A program made the position numbers and the translations under genes. 64,000 nt of DNA from the NCBI GenBank assembly GCA_005765155.1, contig VCCP01000002.1:496001-560000 (forward strand), given 5' to 3'. Positions 46,219-58,732 of this stretch are shown in pieces. Below the pieces are notes generated by a model. It saw nothing but the letters and a program-made list of their open reading frames with translations, had not been told where the DNA came from and made no database searches. How positions within the stretch are numbered: the stretch's first letter is position 1; every line of letters begins with the position of its first letter. The stretch comes from Zelopaecilomyces penicillatus (Eukaryota > Ascomycota > Sordariomycetes > Hypocreales > Pseudodiploosporaceae).

Positions 46219-47585
46219 GCTTGCGTCAACGGACTATCAATCAATGATTTGGGGTCGGTTAGGAGATTTTGGTGGCATTAAATGAGTATAGAAGAGGGCT
46301 CGAGACGGGTAGTTGTGCCAATCCCCTAGCTTAGTACAGTCGAGTTTTCCCAAAGCAAAGACAGATATTAAATACTTCCATCTGGTCATGCATGGTTGCT
46401 TTTGTTGACATTAACGACGTTCAACAGTGATCTACCAGTCACGAGGCACGACGTGGCAAGCAGCTGCATGCAAACATTGTCACAGACATGAGTGAGCGTC
46501 GTTCATGGCACAGTGGTTGACCAAAGCCATGCCCGCCTCTGCAATGTAGTTTGCTGTGATGCATCCCAGTTTCAGCTGCCCACAAGATCACTCACGGTAA
46601 CGCTATTTAGACTGGTCTGCATCATTGCTGAGAGTATTAGTTCCTTATAATGAGACAAGAGAGACGCGACAGTGGCTTGTTGCGCCTGTGTCTACAGATT
46701 GGGGTTTTAGGCTGCCCTGCATGCGTATAGAATGGCAATGTCATGCAATGAGAGACACTGCCGAAGAGATTGTAGCATGTTGATATCAGTATAAACTTGG
46801 CTTATGGTTAATATTTGGAAAAGAAATGCTGGCTTTATTACACCAATTTACTTAATACTTGTTCATACGCCCTCTGTAGACTCAATACAAAGCTTTACGC
46901 ACCTACCCTAGTTAAGCAGGCAGGCAAGTAATGAGCCCAACTTAATTGTGAGAAACGAACCCATCGGCAGTATTGCAATTGGCGCCCAAGAATGGGTTCA
47001 ATGGAGACACGGTGCCGTGCTGAGACGCAGCTAAACTTGTATCACACCGCCACCCTGTCTCAAATTGTGAGTATGTACATGTTCGGACACAGTGCAGCCC
47101 GAGAGAGTGGAGCGTAACAACGGCTAAGATCCCCAAGCTGAAAGACCTAACTAAGGCGAAGCTTGATCAAAGCCGATGTTTGTACAGGATGGTTCACACA
47201 CAACTCGTAATTGCAGCAGATAATAATTCGGCGTCACAAGGAACAAAGCGATACAGATAGATAACGTGCGTACCTATAGTATCTAGTCGAGACGGTTATA
47301 GCTGATTATTAAAGATACCTATCTTGCTTGTTCAGGGTAAAAAATCTGCCAAGGTAATTGTTTGGGAGAGGGTCGGATGATCATCGGTTAAGATAAGATA
47401 AGATAAGATAAAGCATGGAAGCAACAGCGTGCCAATTAGAATCATAGATACTACATAACAGTGGATTCTGAAGCTTTCTCAATTGCATCATATCATCACT
47501 ATTCTAACGGTTTACGCAGACCTTTGGCACGATTAATCCTGCCCCGTGACTTCTGTAGTGTTTGATCAGAGGAACAGTGACCAGA
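46219..47585. promoter_or_regulatory. Divergent promoter region between the polyketide synthase and PPIL4-like gene
   Basis: 1367 nt between start codons on opposite strands. No gene is seen. GATA-type motifs are clustered on its right side, including a tandem array at 47391-47410 and CGATACAGATAGATAAC at about 47249-47265. Confidence 0.55.
47391..47410 (+). promoter_or_regulatory. Tandem AGATA array (four GATA motifs)
   Basis: Four perfect AGATA units follow one another, giving four GATA cores spaced 5 bp apart, plus a fused AAG. GATA factors of the AreA/nitrogen-control and blue-light type bind such cores in fungi. The array lies 176 nt upstream of the PPIL4-like start and about 1.17 kb upstream of the synthase start, so it may serve either gene. 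Confidence 0.55.
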
Positions 47586-49073
47586 ATGTCAGTGTTGCTT
47601 GAGACCAGTGTAGGCGACATCGTCATCGATCTATTAATTGACCACGCGCCGAAGCTATGCGAAAAGTAAGTGGCTGCCTATGCTGTCATGGCAGGTCGTC
47701 GGAATAGTCCAGCTAACCTCAATAGCTTCTTGAAGCTTTGCAAGGTCAAATACTACAACTTTTCGCCCGTACATTCTATTCAGAAGAATTTCTCCTTTCA
47801 AACTGGTGATCCTCTCGGTCCGTTATCCAAACAATCCGATGGCGGGAGCTCAATATGGGGCCATGTGTCAAGAAACCCATCGCAACGCACATTCCCAGCT
47901 TTCTTCCACCCTAAACTGAAGCATTTGGAACGCGGCACCGTGAGCATGGCTACAGCCCCACTGTCGACGGATTCCGACACTCGCATGGCTGCCTCGCAGT
48001 TTATCATTACGCTTGGCGAAGAGACAGACTACCTTGATGGCAAGGCTGCTATATTCGGCAAGGTTGTCGAAGGATTCGATACACTGGAAAAGATTAACGA
48101 GGCAATTGTGGATGATAACGGCCATCCGCTGATTGACATTCGAATTAAACATACTGTGATACTGGATGACCCATACCCTGATCCCTCCGAGCTTCGGGAA
48201 CCCAGCTCAAGCCCCCCGCCAACCAAAGAGCAACTGGAAACAGTACGTATTGCTGATGAGGCGGCGCTTCATGCTGATGATGGCGTCGATGAAGAAGAGC
48301 TGGAGAGGCGGCGAAGGGATAGAGAGGCCCAGGCCCAGGCTCTGACACTTGAGATGATGGGAGACTTGCCATTCGCTGAAGTCAAGCCCCCAGAGAATGT
48401 TTTATTTGTGTGCAAACTAAATCCTGTCACGCAAGACGAGGACCTGGAACTCATCTTCGGCCGTTTTGGCAAAATTCTCAGTTGCGAGGTTATTCGGGAC
48501 CAGAAAACTGGAGATAGCCTACAGTACGCATTTATCGAGTTTGAGGACAAGGCGTCATGCGAGGCAGCATACTTTAAAATGCAAGGCGTTCTCATAGATG
48601 ATCGAAGAATCCATGTGGATTTCTCCCAAAGCGTCAGCAAGCTCAGCGATGTATGGAGAAACGACACAAACAACAAGCGGAAAACAAATGCATCGCGAGG
48701 CGGCTGGGGTGGCGTCAGAGAGCTCGAGAAGCGGCGACAGTACAGAGTCGAAGGGGAAAGAGCTCGCGGCAGGGATTACAACATGGTGTATGGGGATGAA
48801 GAAATGAAGGGACGACACCAGGGCCGTGATCAGGGTCGTGATCGAAAAGGTGGTGATGGAAACGCTATGAACCAGACTGCTACTCGCGAAGAGAGAGCTA
48901 ATCGTCGGAGCCAGAGCCCACCTCGGCGTGATAGCAAGCAGAATAAGAACTATCGACCAAGAGATGGTGACCATCGCGAGAGAAGCGAACCTGATCGTGG
49001 GCATTACGGTCGGGGAGGTAGAGATGGGGATCATCACCGACGCCATGATGGCCGTCATGGATCGAGACGGTAA
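47586..49073 (+). CDS. Cyclophilin-RRM peptidyl-prolyl isomerase, PPIL4/Cyp6 type (475 aa, 2 exons)
   Basis: A nuclear cyclophilin fused to an RNA-recognition motif, thought to act with spliceosome or RNA polymerase II complexes. Exons are 47586-47665 and 47726-49073; the 60-nt intron (GTAAGT...TAG) joins in phase 2. Seen: [33 protein letters not shown], the standard N-terminus; the cyclophilin core to about residue 165 ([27 protein letters not shown]); an acidic linker; an RRM (about 242-318) with RNP2 [10 protein letters not shown] and RNP1-like [10 protein letters not shown]; and a long Arg/Asp/Gly/His-rich tail with RSQSPPRR. The cyclophilin segment [18 protein letters not shown] deviates from the usual catalytic FHR/R region, so isomerase activity may be weak, as in the family. 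A dispensable neighbour of the synthase, probably not part of the cluster. Confidence 0.95.
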
Positions 49074-49391
49074 CCGCCTGTTATAGGCGTATAGACAAAC
49101 AAAAGAGAGCTACACGATATGAGAGGTGGCATACTATTCCATAACTACTGACCTATTGGCAATTGGCATAACGGATAGCCATCTGTACCGTTAACAAGCC
49201 AGCCACCGTCAACTCTTGGGAGACAGAAAAGACTAGACAGGAGTATGTCTGCTGGCATTACGGAGCGAGTAATTACTAGCTCAAACTCATCGCCTGAGTG
49301 AGTTGGCTTGTTAGGTTGACGAGAGACTGTGACTGAGAGCATTTGAGCTTTGAGTTTGTCAATTCTTTATGATTGATGTGTCTGTACAAGA

Positions 49392-50053
49392 TTATTCAGT
49401 CGCCTCTCCAAGAAAACCTTGGAGCAAGCCACGACAATCCTTGGCATGACCGCCATGACCAGCCTGCTCAAGAATTCTCAATTTTTTTCTAAATACACCT
49501 CCTCTTCTCATATTGGATAAGTCTTGTTGAGCATCATCATCTACCTGGAACCATCGTTTCCCTCCCACATGGCCAGACATTGTACCACTTGACAGCTCCC
49601 CCGCAGCCGCCGGACACACACCTTGAAATTAATGCTACCCATCAAATCTAGATACCGGTCAGATATCTCATCTCTTGTCGCTAGCATGCTGTCCGACATC
49701 TTGCACTTTGCAAGGAACTCAGGCAGTGTCACCAAAAGCTTTACCTTGCGGTCCATATGGCTAAATGACTATGCGCTGGCTTGCTTGATCTTTGGCCCCG
49801 ACGGTTTATGCTGCAGCCTTCCCGCCTTGGAGCTCAGGACTGCGCCCTGATGGCGTTCGATTAATTGTTCCTCGGATGGCGATCCGCTGGTATCGAGATA
49901 CAGGGGCGTCCAAGACACGTTCCAGAGCCAACCTACCTCAGTGATTGCTTTATTCGCCTCAGTCGCTTCCCTGTACCCATTTTCCGACCCTGGCATTAAA
50001 TGATACGAGCATGGAGTCTTCAAGCAACTTGGGAGAACTGCATTAGAGACCAC
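49392..50053 (-). pseudogene. Possible gene remnant, unrecognised
   Basis: Reading leftward, several consecutive frames have coding-like composition but do not join without forcing: YREATEANKAITEVGWLW...LYLDTSGSPSEEQLIERHQ (about 50000-49770), MDRKVKLLVTLPEFLAKCK...DRYLDLMGSINFK (49756-49625) and RRGGVFRKKLRILEQAGHGG...GFLGEATE (about 49510-49392). Possible splice donors exist (GTAGGT after AITE, GTGTGT after INFK), so a small intron-rich gene is the alternative. I recognise no family. Confidence 0.25.
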
Positions 50054-53000
50054 TATACGTGCGTTTCTCTGAAAAATAGCCTTTTACCACGGCTTTTTGA
50101 CCAAGGCAAAAAAAGAGAGCCATATGCAAATCTCTGGCCGACGTTTGCTATTTTGAACCGTTTTCTTTCATTGCTATGCAGAGACAGCATTCGATATCAC
50201 TACTGCCTCAATAGACTTTTGCGGAAGCAGCGAATATGCAGCGTAGAATGTGTTTGTTAATCGCATGGTGCAGGGCCAAACATCAAGTCCAGATGCATGT
50301 TGAATTATGTCTTATTGACGAAAGTGGACGGCTAGTTGCCGCGAATTTGAGCTATAATTTCCCATTTGCAAGCTCCAGTATCGTCTGTTCCCACTTCTAG
50401 CTGAAATAAACAACCTATTCAAGGGTAGTCGTGTTGAATCTCCGCGAACAACATCCTGGTTAGCACCAGGGCCCCAAACACAAGGATCGCCGCCTTGTAC
50501 GAACCGGCCAATCGCTAAGATGCGTGAAGTCACACTCCGGCTAGGTGCAGATGTGGCGATGGGATAGCAGTATGTAACATGTTAAAGGGGGAATAGTTGT
50601 GTACGCCGAAATGTCCGTGCAAGGTTGGTTGTCGTGGCCTCCTGTGTTTTTTTGTTCTGTTTTTTTTTCTTTTCATTTTTTTGTTATAGTTGTTGGTGAC
50701 TGTGATGGATTGGATGGAGAGTCGAAGCTATTCTTGAGTTGGTATGATAAACCAACAGTTGTTCATGTAGTACGACGCTCTTCCTGACTAGTAGAGGATA
50801 CCAATTCGACAAGACGAAACTTACACAAGCATACCTTCAATTTTGAGACCTCAGCCAACTATGGCTCAAGGACTGACACGGTCTGCTTTGGATGCTGGAC
50901 AACGCAGTCATTAGGCCCAGTCTGACGAGCGACCTCACTTCAATGCGAAATGTACAGTACAAAATCTACTCAGGCAATATGCAGCTGAGTTACAGTATGA
51001 GTGGGCTGCACAACCTCGAGGCTCCTCGTGCATTAGCGAGTGCAATACGCATTGGCCAAGTCAGGTCTATGTCAATTCCAAACATTTGTTTGTTCTTGAT
51101 AGGCCAGCGGGTTTCCCGACCGTTCGATAGGCCAGAGCATTTACAGTATGTACTGTATGCAAACCATCTGCAACGGGCCCGAGCCAAACAAAATTAAAAG
51201 TAACTGCAGCGAGTAGAAGAGCTTTGACACCCGCAGAGGTGCGTTTTGTCGGGTCGTCCGAAGGGTTGAGCGTTCAGCAGGCGATCTGAGGCCAAACGCT
51301 CCGGAGGTCAACGACGACCGCAGACAAGTCAGGACAACCACGACTGGAATAGCCGACAAAGCAACTTGATCTTCGTCGGGTCCAAACATATCCTACCAAA
51401 CAATACACCCTTCGCCACACAAGCATGGGCTTCGACCTTTTTAGGCTATGTAGACGGGACCTTCTCGCGTTTACGAGTCATGCTTTAGGGTGAGATAAGG
51501 TCTGCAGCGAGACTTCCCAGGTATTCCTCTTTAAGACCTTTGGTTCGGGGAAAGGGAACAAGTCGGCGTTCCATGGATGGAGTTCTTCGTCTTGTTAAAG
51601 TGGCTTCTTCTGCATGGCGAGCTGTGGCGCTCGGCACGGCACTGGGCTTCTGGTGTCTTCATTGGAGTCGAGAGATTGTGTATGCAAAACCGCCCGCATC
51701 TGTGTTGCACATGCCCCCAGTTCACGCGCAAGACGCGGAGGAAGATAGATGACCCAGCTCAACTGGGTGTCCCTCTTTTCTCTATATCAGTGATGATGTA
51801 CTTTCTTCAACAAGCCAGGGGGCGCTCTTTCTAGAATAATGCCAAACGCTCCCCCTCCTTCTGGGACACCCCTCGTGGCGGCTCGTATAGCTACCTGGGC
51901 TACAGACATACGTACATTGAACAGCTTGTTACTCCTAGGCTTTTTCTGTTAGCCATTTCTTACGCCGTATACCGACATTGTTGCTTACTGCCCATCTTCC
52001 GCGGCGGCTGCAGGCGTTGACATGGCGCCGTGAGGCCTCGGTATTGGCCCCAGACGCCCGGTCACCTCGTCGGGTCATCCTGCCGCTACTGTTGGCCAAT
52101 GGAAACACTGCGCGGCATTACTCGAGACAGCGCACTCGCTTGCTGCAGGCTTGAACCGGGCATCTGGGCTTGGCGGTATGGTTTTTGTCTTCAACCTTGG
52201 GGTTCACCGCTGTCCGATACACACCAACGGCCATTACCGGATCAGTGCCCCGAGCAAACGGAAAGGTTTGATGCCAAGTGCAGATTAACTCCACTCTCCA
52301 ATGCTGATTAGAGTATTACTCGCACTTTCCGTACCTTGCTTGCTGGATCAATTGAGTGTAGTGGCTCAACAGCCTCATACAAATGGCCTTGACTCGATGT
52401 ATACACCCCCGAATTGGATTGTCCTCCAACACGACTAGTTGTATCATATTGCGTCCAGCAACCTTCCGCTCTTTGTCGTTTGTAGAGAACGCACGTTCTT
52501 TCTGGTTTTCTGACTTACATGGGAATTGTCTGAAGCTGATGATGGACGAAGCACTCATCCGTCGGTGACGCTGGTGGCAAGCTCTGACCTGATATCGACC
52601 TCTGCGTTCATAATGGGCTCATCACCCTCCCCCCACCTTGTCACATTATCCCAAAACCGCTTTGGGGTTACACACCAATAGTTACGAAAGACTCATTCAG
52701 CAGCACGTCTCGAAGAACAATTCTGTGTCCTTGTGTTACATCGAGAACAGACATGAGCTCTGCCTGGCTTGTGTGTCTGTCCAGCGGCGTTACACAACAA
52801 AACCTCTTGTCCATCAGAATTTTTACAGTATCGCTACACTGTCATACTGTCTCTTAGTTTGCTTCTCACCAAGCGGGGCTTGTATAAAAATGATGGAGTG
52901 TTGTTTAGCAGTGTTTGTGTGTCCTCGGTCTGACCGACGCGCCTTAGCTTACAGCTGTCAATGTCAACAAGATGCCAAAAACAGAGTGGCGATAGCTAGA

Positions 53001-53146
53001 AAGAGACAGTGTGATTACTGATATGGGTTGATGGAGCGAGCATTAACGGTATAGCTCTCTGACTCTGAAGGTTCGCCGCACTGTCTGTGTTTTTTAACGC
53101 ATGATTGCCGTTTGACCATCTTTCAAGAACTGGCTGTGAAGGAACA

Positions 53147-53370
53147 ATGGCTTTGCCCAATGAAAAGTGGCTAATACAGAGCAAGGATCTTATCGAGTGG
53201 CTACTAGAGGAAGTCTTTCAGAGGACAACAGTATGCGAGAGCCAACAGATTTCGAGGATTTGGGCGTGGCTTTTGCATCACTCGCATCCGCTATTCGTCC
53301 CCAGGTTATTGTTTCAAACAGCCTGAGACCAATATACTCTGGACCAGAATGCCTGAGCCTTGAATCATAA
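53147..53370 (+). pseudogene. Possible frame-disrupted gene remnant, unrecognised
   Basis: A coding-like stretch MALPNEKWLIQSKDLIEWLL...EVFQRTT in one frame is followed, about 70 nt on in another frame, by REPTDFEDLGVAFASLASAI...PIYSGPECLSLES and a stop. Either a frameshift has broken a former gene or a very short intron is missed. The second part reminds me vaguely of regulatory-protein C-termini, without confidence. Confidence 0.25.
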
Positions 53371-53429
53371 CCAAAGTCCGATCTGCCGACAAAGATCTAC
53401 TGGGGCCCTGGTCTGTTTGCATTTGTCCC

Positions 53430-53458
53430 TTTTTTTTTTTGGGGGGGGGGGGGGGGGG
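53430..53458 (+). repeat. T11-G18 compound homopolymer
   Basis: Eleven T followed directly by eighteen G in the gene-poor region. Confidence 0.95.
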
Positions 53459-54363
53459 CATCGGTTGCTAGACCAAGCTGCGGGCCTGACGTGCCATGCG
53501 CCAGCCCCGACTGCATATGTACCTATCCGACAATTCTTTCTTTTCTCTAACTCCTTCTCACCCTCATTAAGTCATTGGGGAAGAGAATACCTCTCCATCG
53601 ATAGAAAGCGGTTGCCTCGTTCCCATGAGGCCACTGCGTCATGGTGGTACAGCCAGCCAGTTTGACACTTGCTGTGTACGAGGGGGAGCAATCGCAAGAG
53701 GGCCCCCCATTCACACACCTTGGCCCTCTCGAGCTCTGTTTAGAATTGATTGGATGAAGGATAGACCAAGGGCTGGGCATGGCAAACAAAGCTGGGAGTT
53801 GGATTCGAGAACACAGCTTGGTTCGCAAAGGGACATACTGAAAAATGTATAACAACATGATGAAACTGCTGTCTTTGTATTCCGGCCTCTTCCTGTTCCT
53901 GATAACTCACATTCCATCTCCCCTTCCTTCTACATATGATTCTCTATCCCGCCATTCTTTTCATAGTTCACGACAGATTGTGTACGCTCATTTCCGCCTC
54001 GTTTGTTTCTCTCGAAGAGTTGTTATAATCCAACAAAGCTGTCCTTGGAACGTTCGAAAAACATTTCAAGTTTTCCTCGCTGGGAAGGAGTGATATTGAA
54101 GCCCAAGGCGACACAAAAGCTCGGTAGCGCGGTCTCCGTCATTCAAACCCAAACCTTGGCAGAAAAAGGACAAGAGCAGAACCCAGCCGTTACTAACAAG
54201 GCACCAAGGAGATTTGCGGCAGAAAGAGGGAATACTTCATCAACAAACTGCCTGAGATCTTTATTGTCCCTGGAAGTTTCGAGAGCAACTCTTGTTCAGA
54301 ATCTGTTAATCCTTGCCCTTTGTTTCTCGAGTAATGATATATAGCTTGGACTAGAAATCAGCC

Positions 54364-55878
54364 ATGGTCTCTCCAGCTTGCGTTCCTCCATCCGAGGTCA
54401 GAAGATATACCACCCGTGGAATGGCCCCTTACGTGGCGGCGCCGTACATAGAGCGCAGATCTAGTGCATATTCTCCTTATACCCAGCACGACACGCGGGC
54501 GAGCAGCATGAGCGATCGGGTAGTACCCGACGAACCGCCGAACCAGCGGAAGAGAATAGCCGTTGCGGTAAGTCTCCCCCCCTTTTCCCTTCTCCCCCTA
54601 GATGGATGTTGTGGTCTTGAAGAAGAAGTACCATCTCGTCTTCGCTGAGTTATGGCTTGCCAGGCTGAAGGGAGTTCATTTAAATGGACCATGAGCTAAC
54701 ATTGGGATATGCAGTGCGGGAGATGCCGCAAGAGAAAGATACGGTGCACCGGGGATAGCGGCGCTGGACAGCCTTGTCAAAACTGCAAGAATGCTGGATT
54801 TGAACCATGTCAGTTCCTCAGGGTATGGAAGCGAACACGTCTCTCAATAGAAAAATGGGTTAAAAGCCGCACTGTCAGGGCATTGAAACTAATGAATATC
54901 TTCTCTCAGGTTGCGTCCCAAGAAGCGCCGATGAAGGCCGATAGCTTCAGCTACAACATCGAAGCCTCTCGTCAATATCAGGCTCGGGCATCTTCATCGA
55001 TGGTCCCCACGATCCCCCCATCAATGCAGCCATATTCAGAAGTCATGCACATTCCTGGCGGCGAGGCGATGTCTTATAGAACCGGCTTGGCCTACCATGT
55101 CAATGGCAAGCCGTACATTCCCGTATCTAATTGGGCAGGTGGATATCCTGATGAAGGGACCATTGACTATAGCGCATATCAGCAGCCTTACCAGACCTTG
55201 TCTGAATCCAATTACATGATGGGCTATCGTGTGGGTACAAATTCGGCTGCTTCAGGCAAGTTGCTTGAATCGGAAACCGGCTACAGCTATGGGAATGTGC
55301 AAGCAGCCCCTTCTTTGGTCCATAGACCTGCGTCTGCTGTCGACCACGGCAACTTTTCCTTTCACAATATTACAGACAAGCTGTCAAATTCGCTCAGTGG
55401 TAACGAGAGGATGTTGCCCTCTACATCTTGCAGGCCAATGACTAGTTCTAGCCAGAGTCCCTATCGTCATGACTCTGTATCTTCTGGATACAGCAAGACC
55501 TCACGACAATCTCACGGTGAAGCGTCATCCTCTGCTCTCGCGGAGGTTCCTGACAGCTACAGTGCCTACGAGAGTCCATCTATGGGATCTTATTCAGCTA
55601 CGGCTATGGCCTGTCAGGCCAGTCGCCACAATGATTATTACACGACGTTAACGTCTGATTCTGCCCACTCCTCAACCGATGATTCTACATACAAATACAC
55701 CGATACAACACGACGAGTTACGGGCGCTTATTCCGCAGGTATCTGCATGAGCAACGGGCAGTCATATCTATCGACCCAAAATCACGGCTCACACACTCCC
55801 TACATGGTTGCCACAGATTCATCGGCAAACACAGGAAACTCGGAGCGAAGCAAAGGCTCCCGCACTCTAATGAGTTAG
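54364..55878 (+). CDS. Zn(II)2Cys6 transcription factor (426 aa, 3 exons)
   Basis: A fungal binuclear zinc cluster DNA-binding regulator. Exons are 54364-54567, 54715-54822 and 54910-55878, all phase 0 (donors GTAAGT and GTATGG, both acceptors CAG). Exon 2 encodes almost only the finger: Cys69, 72, 79, 89, 92 and 100 in CGRCRKRKIRC and PCQNCKNAGFEPC. A basic RKR precedes it. The rest is Ser/Tyr/Gln-rich without the usual fungal TF middle-homology domain, a layout shared with short conserved C6 regulators of Sordariomycetes. The second intron (87 nt) has no stop and a length divisible by three, so retention would insert 29 residues right after the finger. It lies 8 kb from the polyketide synthase with PPIL4 between, so a link to the cluster is uncertain. 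Confidence 0.9.
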
Positions 55879-58732
55879 GAGAAGAAGAAACTCTCTGCTT
55901 TATTCACAGTCGGCCTTTGTCGATTGATATCAATTCTTTTTTGGGTGCTCAGTGTGTACTTTGTTTTATGACAATCGTTGTGCTTATTTCGACTATTCAT
56001 CTACCATGGGCTCTGGACAAAACGGTTTCCTGCTACAATCGGGGCTGAATCTACATGATGTGTATGTTTGTGTGTATGGGTGTGGGCGAATGGGTAGGCG
56101 TTGATGGGTATCCTTTTGAGCGTCTGTGTCCGGCGATCACGAGAGATGACCCACATTCCTACCTAGGAGACGCCAGTCTGAGAGTTGATTGGTTTCATCG
56201 CCCTTCGCGATAATAAGGCGCATCTGCAAGGGCCGGAAACTAACCGTCCACACGTGGCATGAAGGGTGGTATGTCCAAGAGTACGCCGCTTCGCTTTCCG
56301 ATGGCCGGATAGAGATGCACCTATCATTAGAGGAGCCTCTTGTTACACACACAGATACATGCATACATTCGTCTAGGTCCTTCTCGACTAGTATCCGACA
56401 TTGCAGTCTTTCAGGGGGGAAACCTGGCATTGGAAACACGTTCCGCTGCAGACCATCTTTGGAAAGCGCCGCAAGCTGCCGTTGACACGACCATATGGCC
56501 ACCGCAAAAGTAGCCATTTCAGTCCGTGGTTCCTAATAATAGAGGCTTTTCGCGGGCTTTTTCTACACCGCTTAGCCTCTTCTCCTTACCGCCTTCTTCA
56601 CATTTTACGACTTTTGAACATTTTAGGTGCGGTATTGGCTAATGCGACGTTGAAATTCTAGGTTTGTTCGGAGAGGTTTATTTCTTGGGCAACCGGTATA
56701 ACTCTTTGATGCAGTGGGTACTAAAAAAAGAAAATGGCTGTGGCTACAGAAAAAGATATCAAGAAAGCAGCGTCTTCCCATGGGGAATGCTTCCTATGGG
56801 ACAAAGGCGGTGCGCTGTATATGAGACAACCTTTGTGGGTGGCATGGGTTTGGTTATGTCTGTCGGTTATTTTACAGGACAGTTCAGTCAATTTGGACAG
56901 AATCTAATGGTGAATGTTTCAATTGAGGGTAGAAGAGAAGATAATATGTTTGTAATACTTCAAGGGAGGAAGAGAGTCTCTGGCATTAGCATTTTGGCTA
57001 TGCCAGAACGGGGGACCCTTCGAGCTAGCGAGTACACAAAACTGATACGGGGCTTCAAGGAACTTACCTTGTATCGGGTTGTTTGGCGTTTCGGCTAGCT
57101 GGGAGGATTGGTTTTCAGTTGTTGGGGTCCATATGGAGGGAAAATGAAGACAGAGCCAAACCCAATGTTACCAATTCACATTGTTACTTATTACTGCTTT
57201 GTTGCAAGTTATACGAGTAGCCCCTCCTTGCGAAACCTAGCCGTACACATAATTGGTTGCTTGAAGAGTGGATGCCATGTAAGATCTTCTTCCAGTTGAT
57301 GTGAGTGTACATTTGTTGAACTGACTTTCTGTAAGATGGTATGTGGCTAGGTAGTGAGTTGTTGTTGATTTTGTGTGTGTTCTATCTATCAATGGCTATT
57401 GTGTAATGAACTTGAGCTCATTACCCGTAGAAGATCCCCCACAAATGCATATGGTATGGGGTCTGACCTCTGGATCTTTGATCAAGTCGCTTGCCGCGAC
57501 CCCCAATGTCTCATGATTATTTATTTATTTATGTACGTAATATCATGCGAAGTGTCACTTGTGGAGCGATGGGAAGTAATCCTAGGACCCCCTGTTGCGA
57601 AAGACAAGAACGATAGCAAAGGATGATGGTGATACGAGAGGAGGGGGTTACCTCTCCCAGTTTGGTTGTGGATCTTCTTCAGGCAAGTATGGTTAGACAG
57701 CAGAATGAGAGAACACGGTATGGGAGCAGTGGAGAGGAGTATACAGCACTAGCTCAAAGCATACCGATGCAAACGAAATCTATAGGGTTCACTTTGCTTG
57801 AGACTTCGGAGTGGGACTGGGGTGAGTAAAGATGGGGGCACAAAAAAATTGAGGTGGAGGAAGGGAGGAGAGATTTCGGGGGGTGGGGAAGTCCGAGGTA
57901 TGCGGATAGGTGCGTCTGATGGTTTATGCTGTTGGAGATGAGGGGAGTTCGGCTATTGGTAATACGAGGGGAGGTAGACTTGGTGTGAGAAGAAGAGAAA
58001 TCCTGGGAAAAGAGTAAAAGATATGATGGATGAAAGGGTTGTCCTCCTGCTAATGGGCAACAGATATATGTCAGGAGAGACAGTAGTACATTCAAAGCGT
58101 TTGTTTTCATCTTGTAATGTGATTTGCTAATGAACTCACACGAAACTAACAGTGGTTATTTTTTTTTAACACAGGACTTACACTACGCGTGTGTATAACC
58201 TCGTCAAGCCTCAGATCATAAATAAACTGGCTGCACAATTTTTTCAAGAGGGGCTGTGAACAGAAATTAAAGATGCAAGTCACTTAGTGTTCGTGCTTCT
58301 GCTGTACTACTCCCTCCTATGTTGTAGTTTTGCTTGCCGTGAGTTTTGGACGTGTTACACGATATGTGTTGCGACGTGAGGCAGCATGATGCCGTTGATT
58401 CGGCTCCTTTCCTTTTGGCTGAGCGATCTCGGTAACGATGCCAATGGGATGAAGGCGGGTGTAGCGGGGATGTCTGGCGTTTGGGAGAACTGATAAATGA
58501 GGATGGGGGTATTATGTGATGGGAGGGCGTGAGGAGAACTACTTGCTGCGAATGTCATGTACGAGTATGCAATGTGGCTCATAAGGGTATTGAGAGAAGA
58601 GACAAAAGGGGAAACGGGGGCAATTGCAACCCGTGAGCAGCGGTATTCCACATGATAGTTTAAGCGGTAAGAGGAAAGGGGGGTGGTTTTTGAGTTTTCG
58701 AGTCTTTACCCTACATCTCGGCTTGAGCTGAT
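55879..58732. other. 2.85-kb gene-poor region, no gene supported
   Basis: It begins as the 3' flank of the zinc-cluster gene. The open frame at 56664-57098 (144 codons, plus) has mixed composition but no domain. Left-strand frames at 57754-58651 are Ser/Pro/His-rich and look like chance. A short TTTA repeat lies near 57516-57532. Confidence 0.45.

Larger units (their letters stand above)
49074..54363. other. 5.3-kb gene-poor region with coding-like scraps
   Basis: No complete gene is supported. Two stretches with protein-like composition are listed separately (49392-50053 minus; 53147-53370 plus). The rest consists of short frames and homopolymer runs, including T11 directly followed by G18 at 53430-53458. 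It could be the decayed remains of former genes. Confidence 0.5.

Noticed and set aside
52030..52311. 93-codon plus-strand open frame in the gene-poor segment
   Set aside because: Cys/Pro/Arg/Trp-rich reading typical of a random GC-rich frame; no similarity that I recognise.
56664..57098. 144-codon plus-strand open frame downstream of the zinc-cluster gene
   Set aside because: No recognisable motif or splice context. It is kept out of the gene list, though transcription data could reopen it.
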